Assembly: GCF_018446385.1 (NCBI RefSeq)
Contig: NW_024589898.1
Location: 248,001 to 312,000 of the forward strand
Source of the DNA: Zingiber officinale
Taxonomy: Eukaryota > Streptophyta > Magnoliopsida > Zingiberales > Zingiberaceae
Length of the DNA stretch: 64,000 bases
Direction of reading: 5' to 3'
In this document: piece after piece, positions 22,002 to 36,283 of the stretch
How the letters are laid out: every line of letters begins with the position of its first letter
Position numbering within the stretch: position 1 is the stretch's first letter
Notes under the pieces: model-generated
What the model was told of the DNA's origin: nothing
The model's input: the letters and a program-made list of their open reading frames with translations, nothing else
Databases searched by the model: none
Made by a program: the position numbers and the translations under genes

Positions 22002-25000
22002 ATGGCCGCACTTCTACTCAATACACCGCCTTCCTCCCTCTCCCTCCTCGGCTTCGCCAGCCTCCGCTCCTCCTCCTCATCCTGCCGCCGTCCTCTCCTC
22101 CGCCTCGCCTCCCCTCCCATTCTCTGTCGATACCGTGTCCGAGCCCTTGAATCCTCCTCTGCCGCCTCCAAGACCGAAGGCGACAACGAGGAGGCGGCGT
22201 CAAAGAATGGGGAGGGTTTCGATTCAGATGGAGCCGTGGCAGAGAAGACAAACGGCGCAGTCGGGGAGGCGGAGGGCAGGGAGTTCCCCGTGGAAGAGGA
22301 GTTCGAGATGGAGGAGTTCGATTGGTGGCGGCTCTTCGTGGTGAAGACGAGGATGCTCTTCGCGCTTCCCTGGGAGCGCGTCAAGAAAGGGAGTGTCCTC
22401 TCCATGAAACTTCGCGGCCAGGTGGGTCTTACTGGTTCTCCTGCTTTCTTTTCTTTGTTTTTGTCGGGATTTGCATGCCTGATGAAGAAAAGTCGAGTAC
22501 TAGTGATTCCACCAATTCGTTCATTAGGATCGTGAAACCTGATGCCAATAAATGAATGTGCCCTCAGACGTGGGGTATTTTGTTGCTTCCTAGACTTGAA
22601 ATCGTCAAAGATATGTGGCTTAATAAGTGCCCAATTGTTGTTGTCTGGGATATTTCAGTGCGCCATTTTCAAGTTCGACCACAGTAGAGTTTGCCTACTG
22701 AAACACCATACCCTACTTTGCCAGACCATGATACAATGTCTGAACCTATGATTTGAAAAAACATAATGTAGACATTTAACCATTTGTCGGCTTACTTTAC
22801 TTTCTCTAATTAAATAGAAAAATTGAGATGAAAACGGGGCAAAAATATTTGGAATATTACCACAAAAATTGGTGAGTCTGCATACTAGTTCGAACCCATT
22901 CTACCAACGCGTGTTCCAACTTATAAGAACCGCAGATGATTTGGCCTCAAACAATCTAGGACCTTTGGCCTCTTTGGTTGTTATGCATAAGTAGATATTA
23001 GACAGATTAAATGCACCATCATGTTGCATTTACTTTGTTTTAGTGCAGATATCTGATCAGCTAAAATCACGCTTCTCTTCTGGGTTATCTTTACCTCAAA
23101 TTTGTGAGAATTTCATAAAAGCAGCATACGATCCTCGGGTATCCGGAATTTATCTTGAAATTGAACCATTAAGCTGTGGATGGGCCAAGATTGATGAAAT
23201 ACGACGACATATATTGAATTTCAAGAAGTCAGGTAATGATAATTCATGCAGTGAAGTTAATCTTGTTAATTCTTGAAAAATAGTGGTGATAAAAATGCTA
23301 TGAAAAGTGATTTTGTGAGTCTAAGATAATTACATTTTTTTTGTTTTTTTTCCTCCCAGATGATTCCTTAGAATGAGCAGAAATTCATTCCTTGCTCGTT
23401 CATATACAGGTAATCATGAGAGAACAAGAGTTGAGAACTTGAGATGAGAAGATTGTTTTGGGTGGAGGATGAGGGTTGGGGTAAGAGGATAGTTATAGAG
23501 AAATGCAATTTATTAAGGTTTTTTTAAGCGTTGGGTATAATTTTTTACAGCCAAATGATCATTATGTTATGATGATTTTAAAATTTCTAACCATTTGAGG
23601 GGTAAAGTTGTTGCTAGAGTTTGAATTCTTTTTTTTTGGGGAAGAATTTTAAATGGACATGTGCTTAGATCATGCCCCAACTCAACACACGATCAGCCAC
23701 ACTGGCCATGACATGAGGTTGGGAATCCCTTTCCTGACATAGATCCATAAGTCTAGCTGTAAATCTGTGATGGACATAGCTTGGCCTTAAGCTTGGGCTA
23801 TGCTGAGAGCCATTCGACACCCCTGCCTTGGTCTGCTACCTGTTGATTATCAACACTGAAGTGAACTCCATTCTCTTTGCCAAGCCAACTGGTAGGTGGG
23901 ATCTTATGATCCCATCCCTCTATCTTTTGGTATACATCCTGACCTTATATTCTCACTGCTATAGAATATTGAATAATTTACTTAATTCTCCAACTCAGTT
24001 GATGAGGACTAGTGGCTTGCTGCAAATGATGAAAACAACTTTAGACTTTGCACCTTCCACAATTGGTTTCAAGCACACTTTTGCTTTTCATAGTTTTGAC
24101 TCTCAAGTGGTTTCTTTTATTAAGAAAATAGAGGAAGCATGAATGGTACCGATTTGTAATGTTATCAGGATTACTAAATGTGCATGAATAAAACAACTTT
24201 GGAAGCATACCAACCAACTAACTAATAAGCGTACTAGTGCTCGCATAACTATACCACTAGTAGGTGAGAATCATGCTAAGCTGTTATCTATCGACATTCC
24301 CTTATTACATGTGTTCTGAAAACGTAAAGGGAAAATCATCTTATTATTGTGAAAATGCGTATAGTGGGCTATGTAACAGGTTGATTTATGAAGAACTTAA
24401 TGTTGACAAATGAACCAATATGAACCTAAACCGGTGAAAGCAAGGACAAAAGTATGGTTGATTAAGGAGATGAATCTGAGTGTCATTGCATGTCTCACGA
24501 AAACAACTTGATCACATATTTTATGGATTGATTTGCTTTGTTTAAGCTCTTCTTGTTAAAGATGATTATGGATCCATTAAGATTGTCTGGCCTTTTGCTT
24601 CGTATATCAATGAAGCTCTTTTGCTTGGTATACCTTTTTAATTTGCATGGAATGCAACTTCATTTGATTCAATGATTGAAAATTGACTTCAGTCTGTAGT
24701 TTTTCTATACAGTTCGATACTTAACGTTGATATTTTCTCTCTCTAGGTAAGTTCATTGTGAGCTACATACCCATATGTGGAGAGAAAGAGTACTATCTTG
24801 CATCTTCCTGCGGAGAATGCTATGTCCCTCCTAGTGCTTATGTTGCATTATATGGTTTGACTGTTCAATCATCATTCCTTGGGGGTAATTCTATTAGCAA
24901 GAAAATATATGTTGTTTGATAAGGGGAAATAATCTGCCAAAACCGGAATTCAACCACTTATTAGATTAAATAGTTTTGTATGGTATCTGATTTCAGATTT

Positions 25001-28000
25001 GCTTCAGCTTGACTTGGACTACCCATTATTTTAATTCTCAGGCGTGCTTGAAAAAATAGGAATTCAACCAGAAATTCAGAGAATTGGAAGATATAAAAGT
25101 GCTGGGGACCAATTATCCCAGAAAAGCATGTCAAAGGAAGTTTGTGAGATGCTTACAACTTTGCTTGATAATATATATGAGAATTGGCTAGAAACCATTT
25201 CTTCAACTCTAGGTGTTGTATCTTTTGAATCAAATCTTATAATTTCAAATTCAACATGTCTGCCTCTTACAATCATGATTTTGCTTTGTTACAGGAAAGA
25301 GAAGGGATGAAATTGAGGACTTCCTGAACTCGGGAGTTTACCAAGTGGAGAGGCTTAAAGAAGAAGGTTATATAACAAACATATCATATGATGATGAGGT
25401 GCAAACTTCTGTTTGTTTCATGCGTTAGAAAAATTGTAACATAGAAAGTACTTCAATTTTTTTTAGCCTTGTTTTCATCGGAATCAATATATTAATTTTG
25501 AATGCTACACATTATATTTGTTCCCTTTATAGACCTGAAGTTCTGAGATCCTTGAATTTCTTGTCTTGAATAAAACTTGAAGATATATCCATGCATCTAG
25601 TTTGGGCTTTGAAGTACATCTTTTCAAAGATATAATCATGCATCTAATTCGAGTGCATCTTTTTCTCCTCTTTGATTTGGTGTCATCCATCACATGGAAA
25701 CTAATTTTCTTTAGCTATATGAAAGTGGAAATCACTTGTTTCAACTTACAATCAGTTGGTATACTATCATTTCTTTCATACTCTTATCCCTTCTCTATGC
25801 TTTCTTGCTGCCAGGTTAAGTCAATGCTAAAGAAAAGATTGGGTCAAAAGGATGAAAAGGATCTTTTGATGGTTGATTATAGGTAATTATTATCTTAGGC
25901 AGATAATTACTGATATCATAGGGGAGATTGCATTTAGTTGTGGCTTGCTCTGAAGCCCATATTTGAATATCCTTTGGGTGCTCGTCATATTGCAACTGTT
26001 TTACTTGTTTCATTTGGAGTACGGAACAAGATACTAAATTCGTTTACTTTCAACAGGAAGTATTCTAAAGTACGAAAATGGACCCTTGGGTTGGAAGGAG
26101 GTAAAGAGCAAATTGCTATTATTAGAGCCTCTGGAAGCATAAGTCGCACTCGTAGCCCTTTGAGTGTCTCTGGTTCTGGCATTGTTAGTGAGCAACTAAT
26201 TGAGAAGATTCAGGGAGCCAGAGGTTTGTTCTGAAATTTTTTATTTTTGGTTGCTGGGTGGAAATCCTACTCAATTTGTATATAAATGCAAACTTCTGTA
26301 TATCCTTGGAAAGGTTTGGGATGTTAAATTGAACATGTTCTATAAAGTTCCATGGACATACTTTATGTTCTTATCCAGTTCAAGCTTAAAATAGGTGAGT
26401 CTCATAGTTTTTGTAATTAGGTCTTCTAGTAATACCAAAGCATTTGCATTCGAGCATGAATATGTTAATCCTTTTCATGCTTGAACAGAACAAAACTGTA
26501 CAGTACGTGCTAGGGACTAAGAAAATGATTGATGGAAAATCCTTAGAAGAGGTTCATAGCAAGAAAGGCTATTCTGGTGTTTAATTGTGTTAGAAAGACA
26601 TTGAACTCTTCCAAATGGAAAATGGATTTTTAAGATTTGTCAATTCATAGATGTCTAATCAAGGACTGGACTCAGAAATACTTAACAACTTTGTATTTTC
26701 GGTGCCTCTATCATTCCAGTTGAATTAGTTTTAAGTTTGCTGCTGATATTTAACTCTTGTAAAATTTAACATAGGATTTCTTTTATTTCTGTTTTTTTCC
26801 CTGTGCTGTTTGACTGTTTAAGAGTTGAAATTGTTCAATTCTCTTGCCACAGAATCAAAAAGGTATAAAGCTGTCATTTTGCGAATTGACAGCCCTGGTG
26901 GTGATGCTCTTGCTTCTGACCTGTAAGTGCTATAAATCCTGGACATCGATTTTATTTAAGATGGCAGCTGATTGGAGCAAAGAATTGGCATCTAAGTGGT
27001 TTACATATTTCAAATCTTATCAAGTATGGTCACATCTTGATGCCATAATGGATCTTTTATAAATTATGGAACAATAGGGGAATGCAAGCTGGTGGGAGTG
27101 CATTCAAGTTACCTGTGTGTTTTAAAAATTTGTGGTGAATGTAAACTACCTATTCATGTGTTGATAAAGTCATCCTTGTGTAGTTATTCTAACTTCAAAC
27201 ATTGGTCTGATCTCATTAAAAACTCTAGCAATGCTAAAGGAAGTTGCTTATGTTTTGTGTTAGTGCATCCTCCAATAGTTATATTGATCTGTGAGAGTAA
27301 TGCTTTAGAAAAGTTATTTGGCAAAACCATCTTTCATGGCAATCATATCTGTTGGATGATTACTTTTCAAATGAGAACATTAACCATATTATGCATCATT
27401 TGCATTTGAATAGTAAGAATTACTGCATCTGTCCAAGTGTTGTATGTGCACATATATGACATCTAGGAGATGATTAAGACTGCCAAAAATGCTCCAGTGG
27501 CACATTTCTTCTTCCCTTTTGATGATTAAGACTGCAGGTTTCACAGTTGTGTTATTTTCATGTTATTTTTCATTTCTATGATCTAATTTTTGTTATTGTT
27601 TCTGTTGCTACATAATAAACATTGCATCCATGATTTAGCATGTGGAGGGAGATAAGGCTTCTTGCTGCTTCTAAGCCTGTGATTGCAACAATGTCTGATG
27701 TTGCTGCAAGTGGAGGCTACTACATGGCTATGGCTGCTGATGCTATTGTGGCTGAAAAGCTTACTTTGACAGGTTCTATTGGAGTTGTCACAGGTAGTTA
27801 AATTGATTAATGTTGTCCTTTTGAAAAGTTTATAATGTTATTAAGATGTGCAATGCTTTAGCCTCCAAAACACGCACATAAAGTAAAAATTCTCGAGTGT
27901 TATGTGAATATTCTTTTTGATAATAATTATAACATTGCCATCTCTGGTTCAACATTCCTGTTATCCATCTTGGGTTTAACTTTAAACCTCCTCTTCTCTC

Positions 28001-31000
28001 ATTTTTCTACTTCAACATGATGGCGAAGCACATTAAGCTTTTATTTTCTCCCTTCATACAATTTAGCTATATTCAACCCATGTATCCAATTTAACTCCCC
28101 TGAACTAGATTTGATTTGTCACATTTTATTCTATATCTTATCCAAGTAAATATAGCTTCAAATGCACCAAGTTGGGGATCCAAAAGAGCACATCTCAAGA
28201 AAAAACTCTTAACAAATACATATGGTTTTAGTGTTGATCTCTAAATTGTGGCTTAGAATTCTCATCCTAGTAATGCCATGACAAATGATTTTATCTATAG
28301 CATGAACTTTATGATTCATTATTTTTTCCTACCAATGGTAATTATATTCTCATCCTAACAAAGCCATGACAAAATGATCTATCTATAGCATGAAATTTAC
28401 GATTCACTTTTCTCCTACTAAAGGTAATTATTTGCAATATATACATATACAAAGTATACCAGATGTTGCATGAATTATTGTGTCACTAAAGCAACTCAAC
28501 TCTCGACAAACAGACAAGGAAGCAAATAATATTATAAACTCAAGACAGGATGCACAAGGGATCCTAACCTCTTTTTATATATTCATAATACAACTGGGTC
28601 ATGAAAAAAATTAAACTTATCTCTAAGTTGTAACAAATTTTTAAAAGGTAATAACATATTTAAAATAACAAAAAAAAATTGTAGAAAAAAAATCCTAATG
28701 ACTTAAAACACTATGTCAAAACCATTCTAGCTTTTACAGGTTTTGACTCTATTGAAGCTGGTTAATATTTCTGGTTACTTGACTACTTAAAGCTTACCTT
28801 CACTCTCTTCCCTTCTTACTTACCACTGGAAGAACTTAAACTACTAGTCTACAACTTTGCTTGACATGTTTATCTTTATCTGATAAATTATTTGTTAGCT
28901 AAATGGTTGATTTGTTGAACTGCAACGTAAAAGAAAAATCAGAGTTATTATTCTATTTGTTAAGGTTAAGTATAGATTTGACAATTTTCAAATATCTTAT
29001 GCTTTTGGGTTAATGGTTAATTAATCAAACTTCTTATTGTACCAAGGCAATTTTGGTTGCTGGAACTTGTTTAACATCACTTGAAACCAATCATAGGTAG
29101 GTTTAGCTTAAACAAGCTATATGAGAGGATTGGCTTCAACAAGGAGATTATTTCACGGGGAAAATATGCGGAGCTCATTGCTGCTGACCAGCGGCCTTTC
29201 CGGTAAACATATGTGCTTTCTTTGAGTAACATTTATAGACGTGAGGACTCTCTGACGCATAAGGTCTTGTATGTTACTGAACATCTCCTTCCAGACAAAG
29301 ATATTTTTGCCTTCCATATCATTACTTATTTCCTTTCCTGGGAAAGTATAATTTTGTTTGCAATTGTCTATTACGACATATATTTATTGTTATTCATGCA
29401 GACCAGATGAAGCAGAACTCTTTGAAAAGTCAGCACAGAATGCTTACCGTCTATTTCGAGATAAAGCAGCATTCTCACGGTCAATGCCTGTAAGATCTTA
29501 TATATGCTTTAATAAGCTGTACTATATCGTCCTAAGATAGTCCTCTTGATATATCACTTGTGAAAAGGTGGAAAGAATGGAGGAGTTTGCTCAAGGACGG
29601 GTATGGAGTGGAAAAGACGCTGCATCTCGTGGATTGGTTGATGCAATTGGTGGGTTCTCCCGAGCTGTTGCCATTGCAAAACACAAGGCAAAAATACCAC
29701 AAGAGAGACAGGTTTGTATCCGTTTTCTACTAATGTTGTGCATGACACAGCATGAAAAGTGAATCTTATACAAATAGGTACCAAAAGAAAATTAAAAAAA
29801 AACATTGTAGAAAATAGTGAGGTTATTGATAGAACTCCTTCCTTCCATCTCCCTCTCTAATAAACAAGTCACAATGGTAATGCATTGGTAAAAAAAGTAT
29901 CTTGATAAATTTCAAATGCTTGATGCAAATATGGTGCATTTGGCTGATTGGAACAACTATTCTTTAACTTACAAATTTATATGGAATAAATATTTTTATA
30001 TTTAGTTGCAAAAAATTAGCTCATAATAACAATTTCACGAAATTGTGATTCCCAATTCATAATGAGCAGCTTTTTTTTGCTTTCTATATTTCACGAATAA
30101 TATTTCTTATCTATTCCTTTTTAAAAATATTTACTTGTAAAATATTTCTTATTCTATTTAACCATTTGGGTCAAACACTTCTATTGGGTTGAAATAGTTG
30201 GGTGAACCATCTGGGAGGAACCTTGTTTTTATTGGGGTGGTTACGCTCATCAGGCGGATTGAGTCAACTAGGTTGAGTTGGTAGGCCAAGCTTTATCGTT
30301 TGTTTGTGTTGATCAAGTGGAGATAGATGGATGTGATTGGCCTTAGCGGTTCAAACAATTGGATTACAGAGGACAGATGGAGTGTTGGGACTAATTAGGG
30401 TTGGGGTTCGATGGTTTAGCTGATTAGTCCACCAGTCTAGGCCAATTAGACTTAACGGGTCAAACATGCAAGTTGGGTTGAGTGAGTTAGGCTATCTAGA
30501 TAAATCAATTGATTGATTAAACATGTTGAGCCAATTAGGTTAGTTGAATTGGTTGGGTCGATCTAATTGATTAAGTCAGTAAAATTAATTAGATAAAAAG
30601 GTCAAATGGCTAGATGGGTTGTTAGGGTATGGATCAACAAGGCAGATGGTCAAACGAGTCAGGGAGAGTGGTTCGAGGGATTCGAGGTAGATCAATTAGA
30701 GCCAATTAGGTAAAACAAGTTGGTTGAGCTGAATGTCGAGTCGAATAGGTAAGACTATTCACACCATACTGGGTACATTTTAAGTTAGACACATCAAATA
30801 CAATATTTCATGTAGGATATCTTATCTATAAACCCAAGCAATCAATGCTTATAGGACTCTATTTATTATCTTTTACATTCCTTAGAAATAGTTATTTCAT
30901 TCCTTTTCTATTATTGACTTTCGTTGCTGGATTTTCGTACTCTTAAGCCTCCATAATTGCGCTAGCAAAATTTCTTAAGTGTTGGTTGCAACTATATATG

Positions 31001-31298
31001 CATATACAGTTTTTTGTGCATAATCTTTAGAGTTCAGATGATAATGCATTTGTGACACCACCAGGTTAAGCTAGTTGAGGTGTTAAAACCTTCGCCGACA
31101 TTACCTGAAATAATAACTGGGATTGGAAACACTCTCCTAGGGCTGGACAAGACAGTGAAGGAAGCATTGCTGGGTCTAAACTACTTGAATGGAGTTCAAG
31201 CTAGAATTGATGGCATTCTATTTGAAAGTGTGTCACATGCATCGGATGACAACCCCATCTTCATGATCATAAAGGATTGTCTAAACTCACTACTGTAG
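22002..31298 (+). CDS. SPPA: Chloroplast serine protease SPPA (signal peptide peptidase A / protease IV)
   Basis: Thirteen exons: 22002-22421, 23049-23232, 24747-24884, 25042-25212, 25295-25398, 25815-25882, 26057-26223, 26853-26922, 27639-27793, 29097-29202, 29402-29489, 29568-29711, 31065-31298. Frame holds throughout: 682 residues, close to the Arabidopsis protein. Ser/Arg-rich N-terminus (about 1-50) fits a plastid transit peptide. Two S49-type halves: the first with RYKSAGDQ, whose Lys266 corresponds to the general-base Lys of E. coli SppA; the second with [13 protein letters not shown] and [12 protein letters not shown], whose Ser465 is the expected nucleophile, then LTGSIGVVT. The plant enzyme is thylakoid-associated, light-induced and thought to take part in turnover of photosystem proteins. 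The donor of exon 7 (GTTTGT) is weak. Introns 2, 9 and 12 exceed 1.3 kb and hold repeats. No stop inside exons. Confidence 0.95.
28258..28431. repeat. Tandem duplication in SPPA intron 9
   Basis: Two adjacent copies (28258-28345 and 28346-28431), both starting ATTCTCATCCTA and ending GGTAATTAT, about 85% alike. Local duplication of intron DNA, no coding meaning. Confidence 0.85.
30170..30760. repeat. Degenerate GGTTGAGT/CCAATTAG-rich repeat in SPPA intron 12
   Basis: Words such as GGTTGAGT, GGTCAAAC, CCAATTAG and GATTGATT recur every 15-40 bp without a fixed period, on a G- and T-rich sense strand quite unlike the AT-rich intron around it. It looks like an old decayed minisatellite. The true exon 13 acceptor lies downstream at 31063-31064. 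Confidence 0.5.
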
Positions 31299-32163
31299 AA
31301 AAGCAACTACCGTTTTTTGTTGCATTGCTCAAGCTATTCTACACTAAAGAAAGATCAAAAGTTAAGATTAGAACATGCAGAATGTAATCTTCCAAGGTAA
31401 GGGACGGGAGTTTCTAAGTCTTGGTTGCATTGCACGATGTATTTGTCATATTATTCATAATCCTGCAAGTGTATAACTAAATCCAAATGTAGTCTTCTTG
31501 TGTCCATGTTTATGTACAAGTCAAACATTGTATACTTAAATACATAACATCAAAGGAAATTTTTACTGATGCAGAGTTTGTTAAGTTGGAAAAGGGTACT
31601 CGAGTTGTCAAACTATATTTGATAGAATAGAATGGCAATTGAAATAGAGTAACATTTAGTTGGAATTAATTGAATGATCAATACTGATGCTGGAAATACT
31701 GCTGCATAGATTAGCATATGTTTGCTTTGTAGCTACCTGAGCCACACACATGGGCCTCATCCATTTATGTTTAGATTTATAAAAGCTTCCACTCAAAGTA
31801 AATACTATATTGATTCAATCTAAATTCAAGTTGATTCTGATTCTTCCTTTCATCTCTTGTTATTTGACTCTAGTGGTAACAAATGACTACAAATTTCATA
31901 CTCTCTTTTGATTTTTAAGCTGCCTGGCTTTGATGCGGTGGAATGAGAACACACCCGTCTTGCTTGTCAAAATAAATTTATACTGCTTTAGTTGGAAGGC
32001 TCAAAACTGAAGTTCGTTTCGTCAGACATTTGATATCATTACTTAAATATCTCGGTGCAGCCAAATTAGGTTTGAATGCAACAATAGCAGACTGGTGCTG
32101 AAGCCGCACATAGTTGATGCGAAGAGCAAGGAAAGTGTTAACGTGTTAACATCTCTCGTGCAA
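31299..32163. other. Gap between convergent SPPA and bZIP genes
   Basis: 865 bp shared 3' flank of two convergent genes. Probably both 3' UTRs; no exact poly(A) signal could be chosen. No repeat recognised. Confidence 0.5.
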
Positions 32164-32571
32164 TCATTTAGATCTCTCTGCATCACACTTTTCAAGTTTC
32201 TTTTGCAGCTCAGCTTCTTCATTCTTGAGCTGGCTATTCTCGTCAACCATCTGATCATACTCTGTAATCACTCGGTTCAGCTCATTGAGAAGCTGGCAGT
32301 TTGCTGACTGGAGATGGACGACCTGTGAGTACAACTCGCTGATATGGTTTTGCTTCCTCATCCGTGACCTGCGAGCCGACTCTCGGTTTGATATCATCCT
32401 CCTCTTCCTCCTTTCTTCATCTTGGCTGACTACTTGGTCATGATGAAATACTTCATCTGAAATGATCACACCACACATCACTGGAATGATCTCCAAGTCT
32501 TTTGAAATATGAGGCATATCGTAGTACGAAGGTGAAAGGTAGCTAACGCTGGCAACCTCTCCAGATTGCAT
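32164..32571 (-). CDS. bZIP transcription factor, group S-like (bZIP43 type)
   Basis: Intronless frame of 135 residues, the small size and single exon expected of plant group S bZIPs. Basic region at residues 52-74 with the N-x7-R signature (Asn62, Arg70) in ISNRESARRSRMRKQ, preceded by ERRKRR, which can serve as nuclear signal. The zipper follows at the right spacing: Leu80, Leu87, Leu94, Val101, Met108, Leu115, Leu122, seven heptads. Family members bind ACGT-core DNA as homo- or heterodimers (often with group C bZIPs). The N-terminus (1-50) is short and acidic-aromatic, without a named domain. The 5' leader seems to be only about 140 bases and I saw no conserved sucrose-responsive upstream frame, which argues against subgroup S1. 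Exact orthologue unknown. Confidence 0.9.
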   Translation of the reverse strand: MQSGEVASVSYLSPSYYDMPHISKDLEIIPVMCGVIISDEVFHHDQVVSQDEERRKRRMISNRESARRSRMRKQNHISELYSQVVHLQSANCQLLNELNRVITEYDQMVDENSQLKNEEAELQKKLEKCDAERSK

Positions 32572-32740
32572 GATGGATTATGATATCTGAACAAGAACAG
32601 AAAGAAGATGATACAAAGAGATGTTCAAGGGAAATGGGAGAAAACTTTGAAGGTTGGTGACTAATTTGTGGGGGAAACTGAAAACACTTCCATGAGATCA
32701 GCCTACTGCCTGATGGAGATGTGCAGATGCAGGTAATGCC

Positions 32741-32750
32741 TTTATAGTGA
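32741..32750 (-). promoter_or_regulatory. TATA box of the bZIP gene
   Basis: On the minus strand this reads TCACTATAAA, about 170 bp upstream of the ATG at 32571, which leaves a leader of about 140 bases. Confidence 0.6.
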
Positions 32751-32759
32751 TTTTTTTCG

Positions 32760-35700
32760 AAGAAAAAATTATGTGCTCACCATTATGAACTGTCTGAAGG
32801 TCATCAAGCAGCGATGACCTTCTCATAACAATTACACGGTGCTACCACCATTAAGGCAATTTCTGATTGGCTAATAGGGACAGGCATTTGCCATAAGTGG
32901 GAGTATCAGGATAATAATATCATGTTTTTTATGTTTTAATTATGGATATATCCGGGCACCATCATAGTGATAAATGGATCATGGTAGTTTTAAATGCATT
33001 AGTAAGGTCATGCTTCAGTATAGTGTTTAAATTTTATGTGGTGTTATGTTATTTTAGAACGTATTAGATTATACTCTGCTAGTTATATTCATTTAGCTCG
33101 GACTGTAATTTGGGATGGTAGCTTCAAGAAGGTTGAATTTGGTTGATGTTGCTTGAGAATTAACTGTGCTTATCTGAGAATATAGTTTGTTTCCATCTGA
33201 AAGCAATTACGAATTCAGTTTGCTTTGCCGAGTTGGTTGCAATTGGGCAGGCTTGTACGAGGTGCGGTAGAGCACTTGGTCTAACTTAGTTTTGATTGAG
33301 AATAGGGTCGCAAGGCTCCTTTGTCCTTTCCTTTTGGCTATAAGCTTAAGGCGAGGGTGTGCATAGGCTTAAAAAGCTTTTGAGAAAGGATTTTTTTTCA
33401 ATGATTGGAGAAGCTCCTCATCTATAGACTTCTTCAATGTCTCCACTTTATTACCATAGCTTACCATTGAATATCTTGCAGTCACATTGTAATTCTATAT
33501 GTTACGTGCAGAGTCCATCCGTTGATGTTTGAGGTTTTTGAAAGATTGAACCCATATTAGACCCACATTAGGGATTGTATCAGTACTCCAAGAACGTTCT
33601 ATTTTGGAAAGAAGATAAATTTTTTGAGAAGAGTTGTGTTATTTGACATGGCGAGCATGGCTTTAATTTGCATGATAAGACAATGGGGGTCACTTTTCAT
33701 AAAGTGAAGAAACAGTAAAAGATACTTGAGTGCATCATTATGTCGAGTGCATCATTATGGACCCCTCTCAATTGGAAGCGAATGGATAATTAGGTAACAA
33801 GTGCTACCAATTCTCTTGAACAATTTTTAGAATTATTCAGTCCTTCATAAAGGAGGTTCTATTGCTTAGAGTACAATCAAATTTTTTATTAAAAAAACCT
33901 TTCCCAAAGCAAGCAAGATATGCTCATACAATACATATATTTATTTATTTTTGAAAAGTCTGCTGCTGGAGCCTAAAGTTTTGTGTTATGCTCATATATT
34001 GTTTTTGTTCAGTACCTACTTATAGTGAAGTTTCTTCTAATTTCACTTATCCATTGGTTCAGTTTATCCACACAATTTATTGCACTCACAAATTCTACTT
34101 ATTCTAGACTGTGTATGGTATCAATACAAAAGTATCTTGCAGCTGATTCTGATTACTGTGAATCTGATTTGGTGGATTATGACTTCTTTTAGTGTTATGA
34201 TTCACTGATCATGTCACATAAGTATGAATTCACCTTTTGATTCTCACATTCCTCATCTACCTCTGTACCCATGTTGTATATCCGGTCCAATACTCCAACA
34301 CTCAGTATTAGATATATTCCCTATATCTGACTACAAGCTTTTTCTCAGTTTTCCAACTAGTTTAGATCAGCTATATGAGTCTGCTGTTGAACAGTATGCA
34401 AGTATATGGAAGGGTAAACTTAAAAGTAAAATACAGAGATAATGACATTGTCAATCTTCCTCCTTTTCTGTGTCTGACAATGATCTCCAATAAAATGCAT
34501 GCCTTTCTTGCATCACTGATTATATTATTGTCAACATGCCTTTGTGGCAATTATACACGAAGCAAAGGCATTCATACAAAATCTCCGTTTGCAACTTTTT
34601 GCTAGCAAGATTTTTTTCTTTTGATTCTAGCAAGGGTACCTCTCACTGGAAAGTTAGTTTATGCAGATTGAGTGGAACATTTGCTTTTCTTGTTGGCTTT
34701 ACTTAAAAAATAATTTGCAGCAGTTTGTACTTGAAAATGACAACAAACACCAAATATTTTGCCAATCTATGAGTTAGATTACAGAGATATTCAAAGGCTT
34801 GCTCGCAAGGATTGAATTCGAATTAACTCTATTTCTTCCAAAATTGCTACAATGGTCTCCAGAAGTAAAGAAACAGTAACAATATTGATGGATTTGCAAC
34901 TGGTGGGTGTTAGAGAGGTAATTTACGTTTATTTGTATCAATTCTTAGTAGAACCAAAATACTATCTTTGTGTTGGGCTAGAAGACTGGATTTATTCAAA
35001 ATAAGAATGCTTGGCATGAATAGCTCACTTAAACTTCGACTCTCCCTGTCATTATGAGTTCATCTATTTATCTATCTTTTTTGTCTTGTCTTACAATTGT
35101 TTCGTTCTACAAACTTGAATCTAGTTTTTACTCGTTGACAAAGATCTATGCAACAACCAATTCCTGTCATTGTGGGGGGCATGTAAAGGTGTAATTTAGC
35201 AGTAAACATAACCCGTCAAAGCACTCTCAATCTGGTGTTTGAACGGGAGACAAGCAAATCTTTCTGATGGCTTTAGCTTTAGGTTAATGTCAACTTCATT
35301 TGCTAACATTGTTCTTGCATCCTAACCTGATCGGGCTACGTGGCATTGACCAAAACGACCGGAGCTAGGAGAACATGATGCATTTTTTGGCTTCAGAGGT
35401 TGAAATTTACTCTGGTGGATGCTTTGGAACAACCGACACTAACTTTTGACTCTTCCCTTTGTCTTCCAAAGGTAGTGGCCAACTCATTCAATGGAATCAA
35501 TTCGTTAGGAGACTAAATGACAATCTTTTGGAGGCCATTAATTATTGATCTTGTGCAGCAAAATAAAGGATGTCAAATATGATATAACGGTTGACATGGC
35601 TTCCACATTTCATATAAATATTTCAATCTTTTATCATATGCAATCTAAGGACATCTCTCAGGTTAGAGCTCTTTGCAATTTTTTATTTAAAATATCCAAT

Positions 35701-36280
35701 ATCCCATCTTAGTGTCACATCAAAAATATAAAAAACTATCACTCTCTTAATAAAATATCTCCTTGTAATTTTTTATTTTTTGTGGATTCTACATTATGAT
35801 TTTTTTGCACATCATTAGTTACTAATGTCACTCATATTATTAATTCTGAGATGATAGAGCAGATTTAAAATGTTACTATTGTTCTTAAACTAAAACCCTT
35901 GCATCCATAATGATTAGAGTGTTTTTCTTCCAACTTTTTCATTTCATAAACATCTTTAAATTTTTTTTTCCTTGGATATGCCCTTATAGGTCTTGGAAGA
36001 GAAGACTAGAATAGCCTTTTTTGTTCAGCAGTCAACATGGTCTGACCCCAGACCGAGGTGTATAATGGTAAATGTCTCTCTGTTCTCGTCTAGCTTGAGC
36101 AATGAATGCCAGACCACTAGCTATTACATTAGTTGTCAGGAGAACCTCCGTAATGAATCATAAATTTGTCCCTCCTTTTTGGAGGTTCAAGTGTCTCTCT
36201 AATATTCAGCATCCTTGAATATCCTTCCTGAGCAAGTCGTTCATTTAGGTACTTGGTTCCGCTAAGATTGTGTTAGTGTG
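32760..36280. other. Intergenic DNA, no gene recognised
   Basis: Only short, low-quality frames (33983-34192, 34224-34442) that resemble nothing known. No RNA gene or clear repeat boundary. 35650-35880 is AT-rich with scattered inverted words, possibly a decayed MITE. Confidence 0.4.
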
Positions 36281-36283
36281 TTA

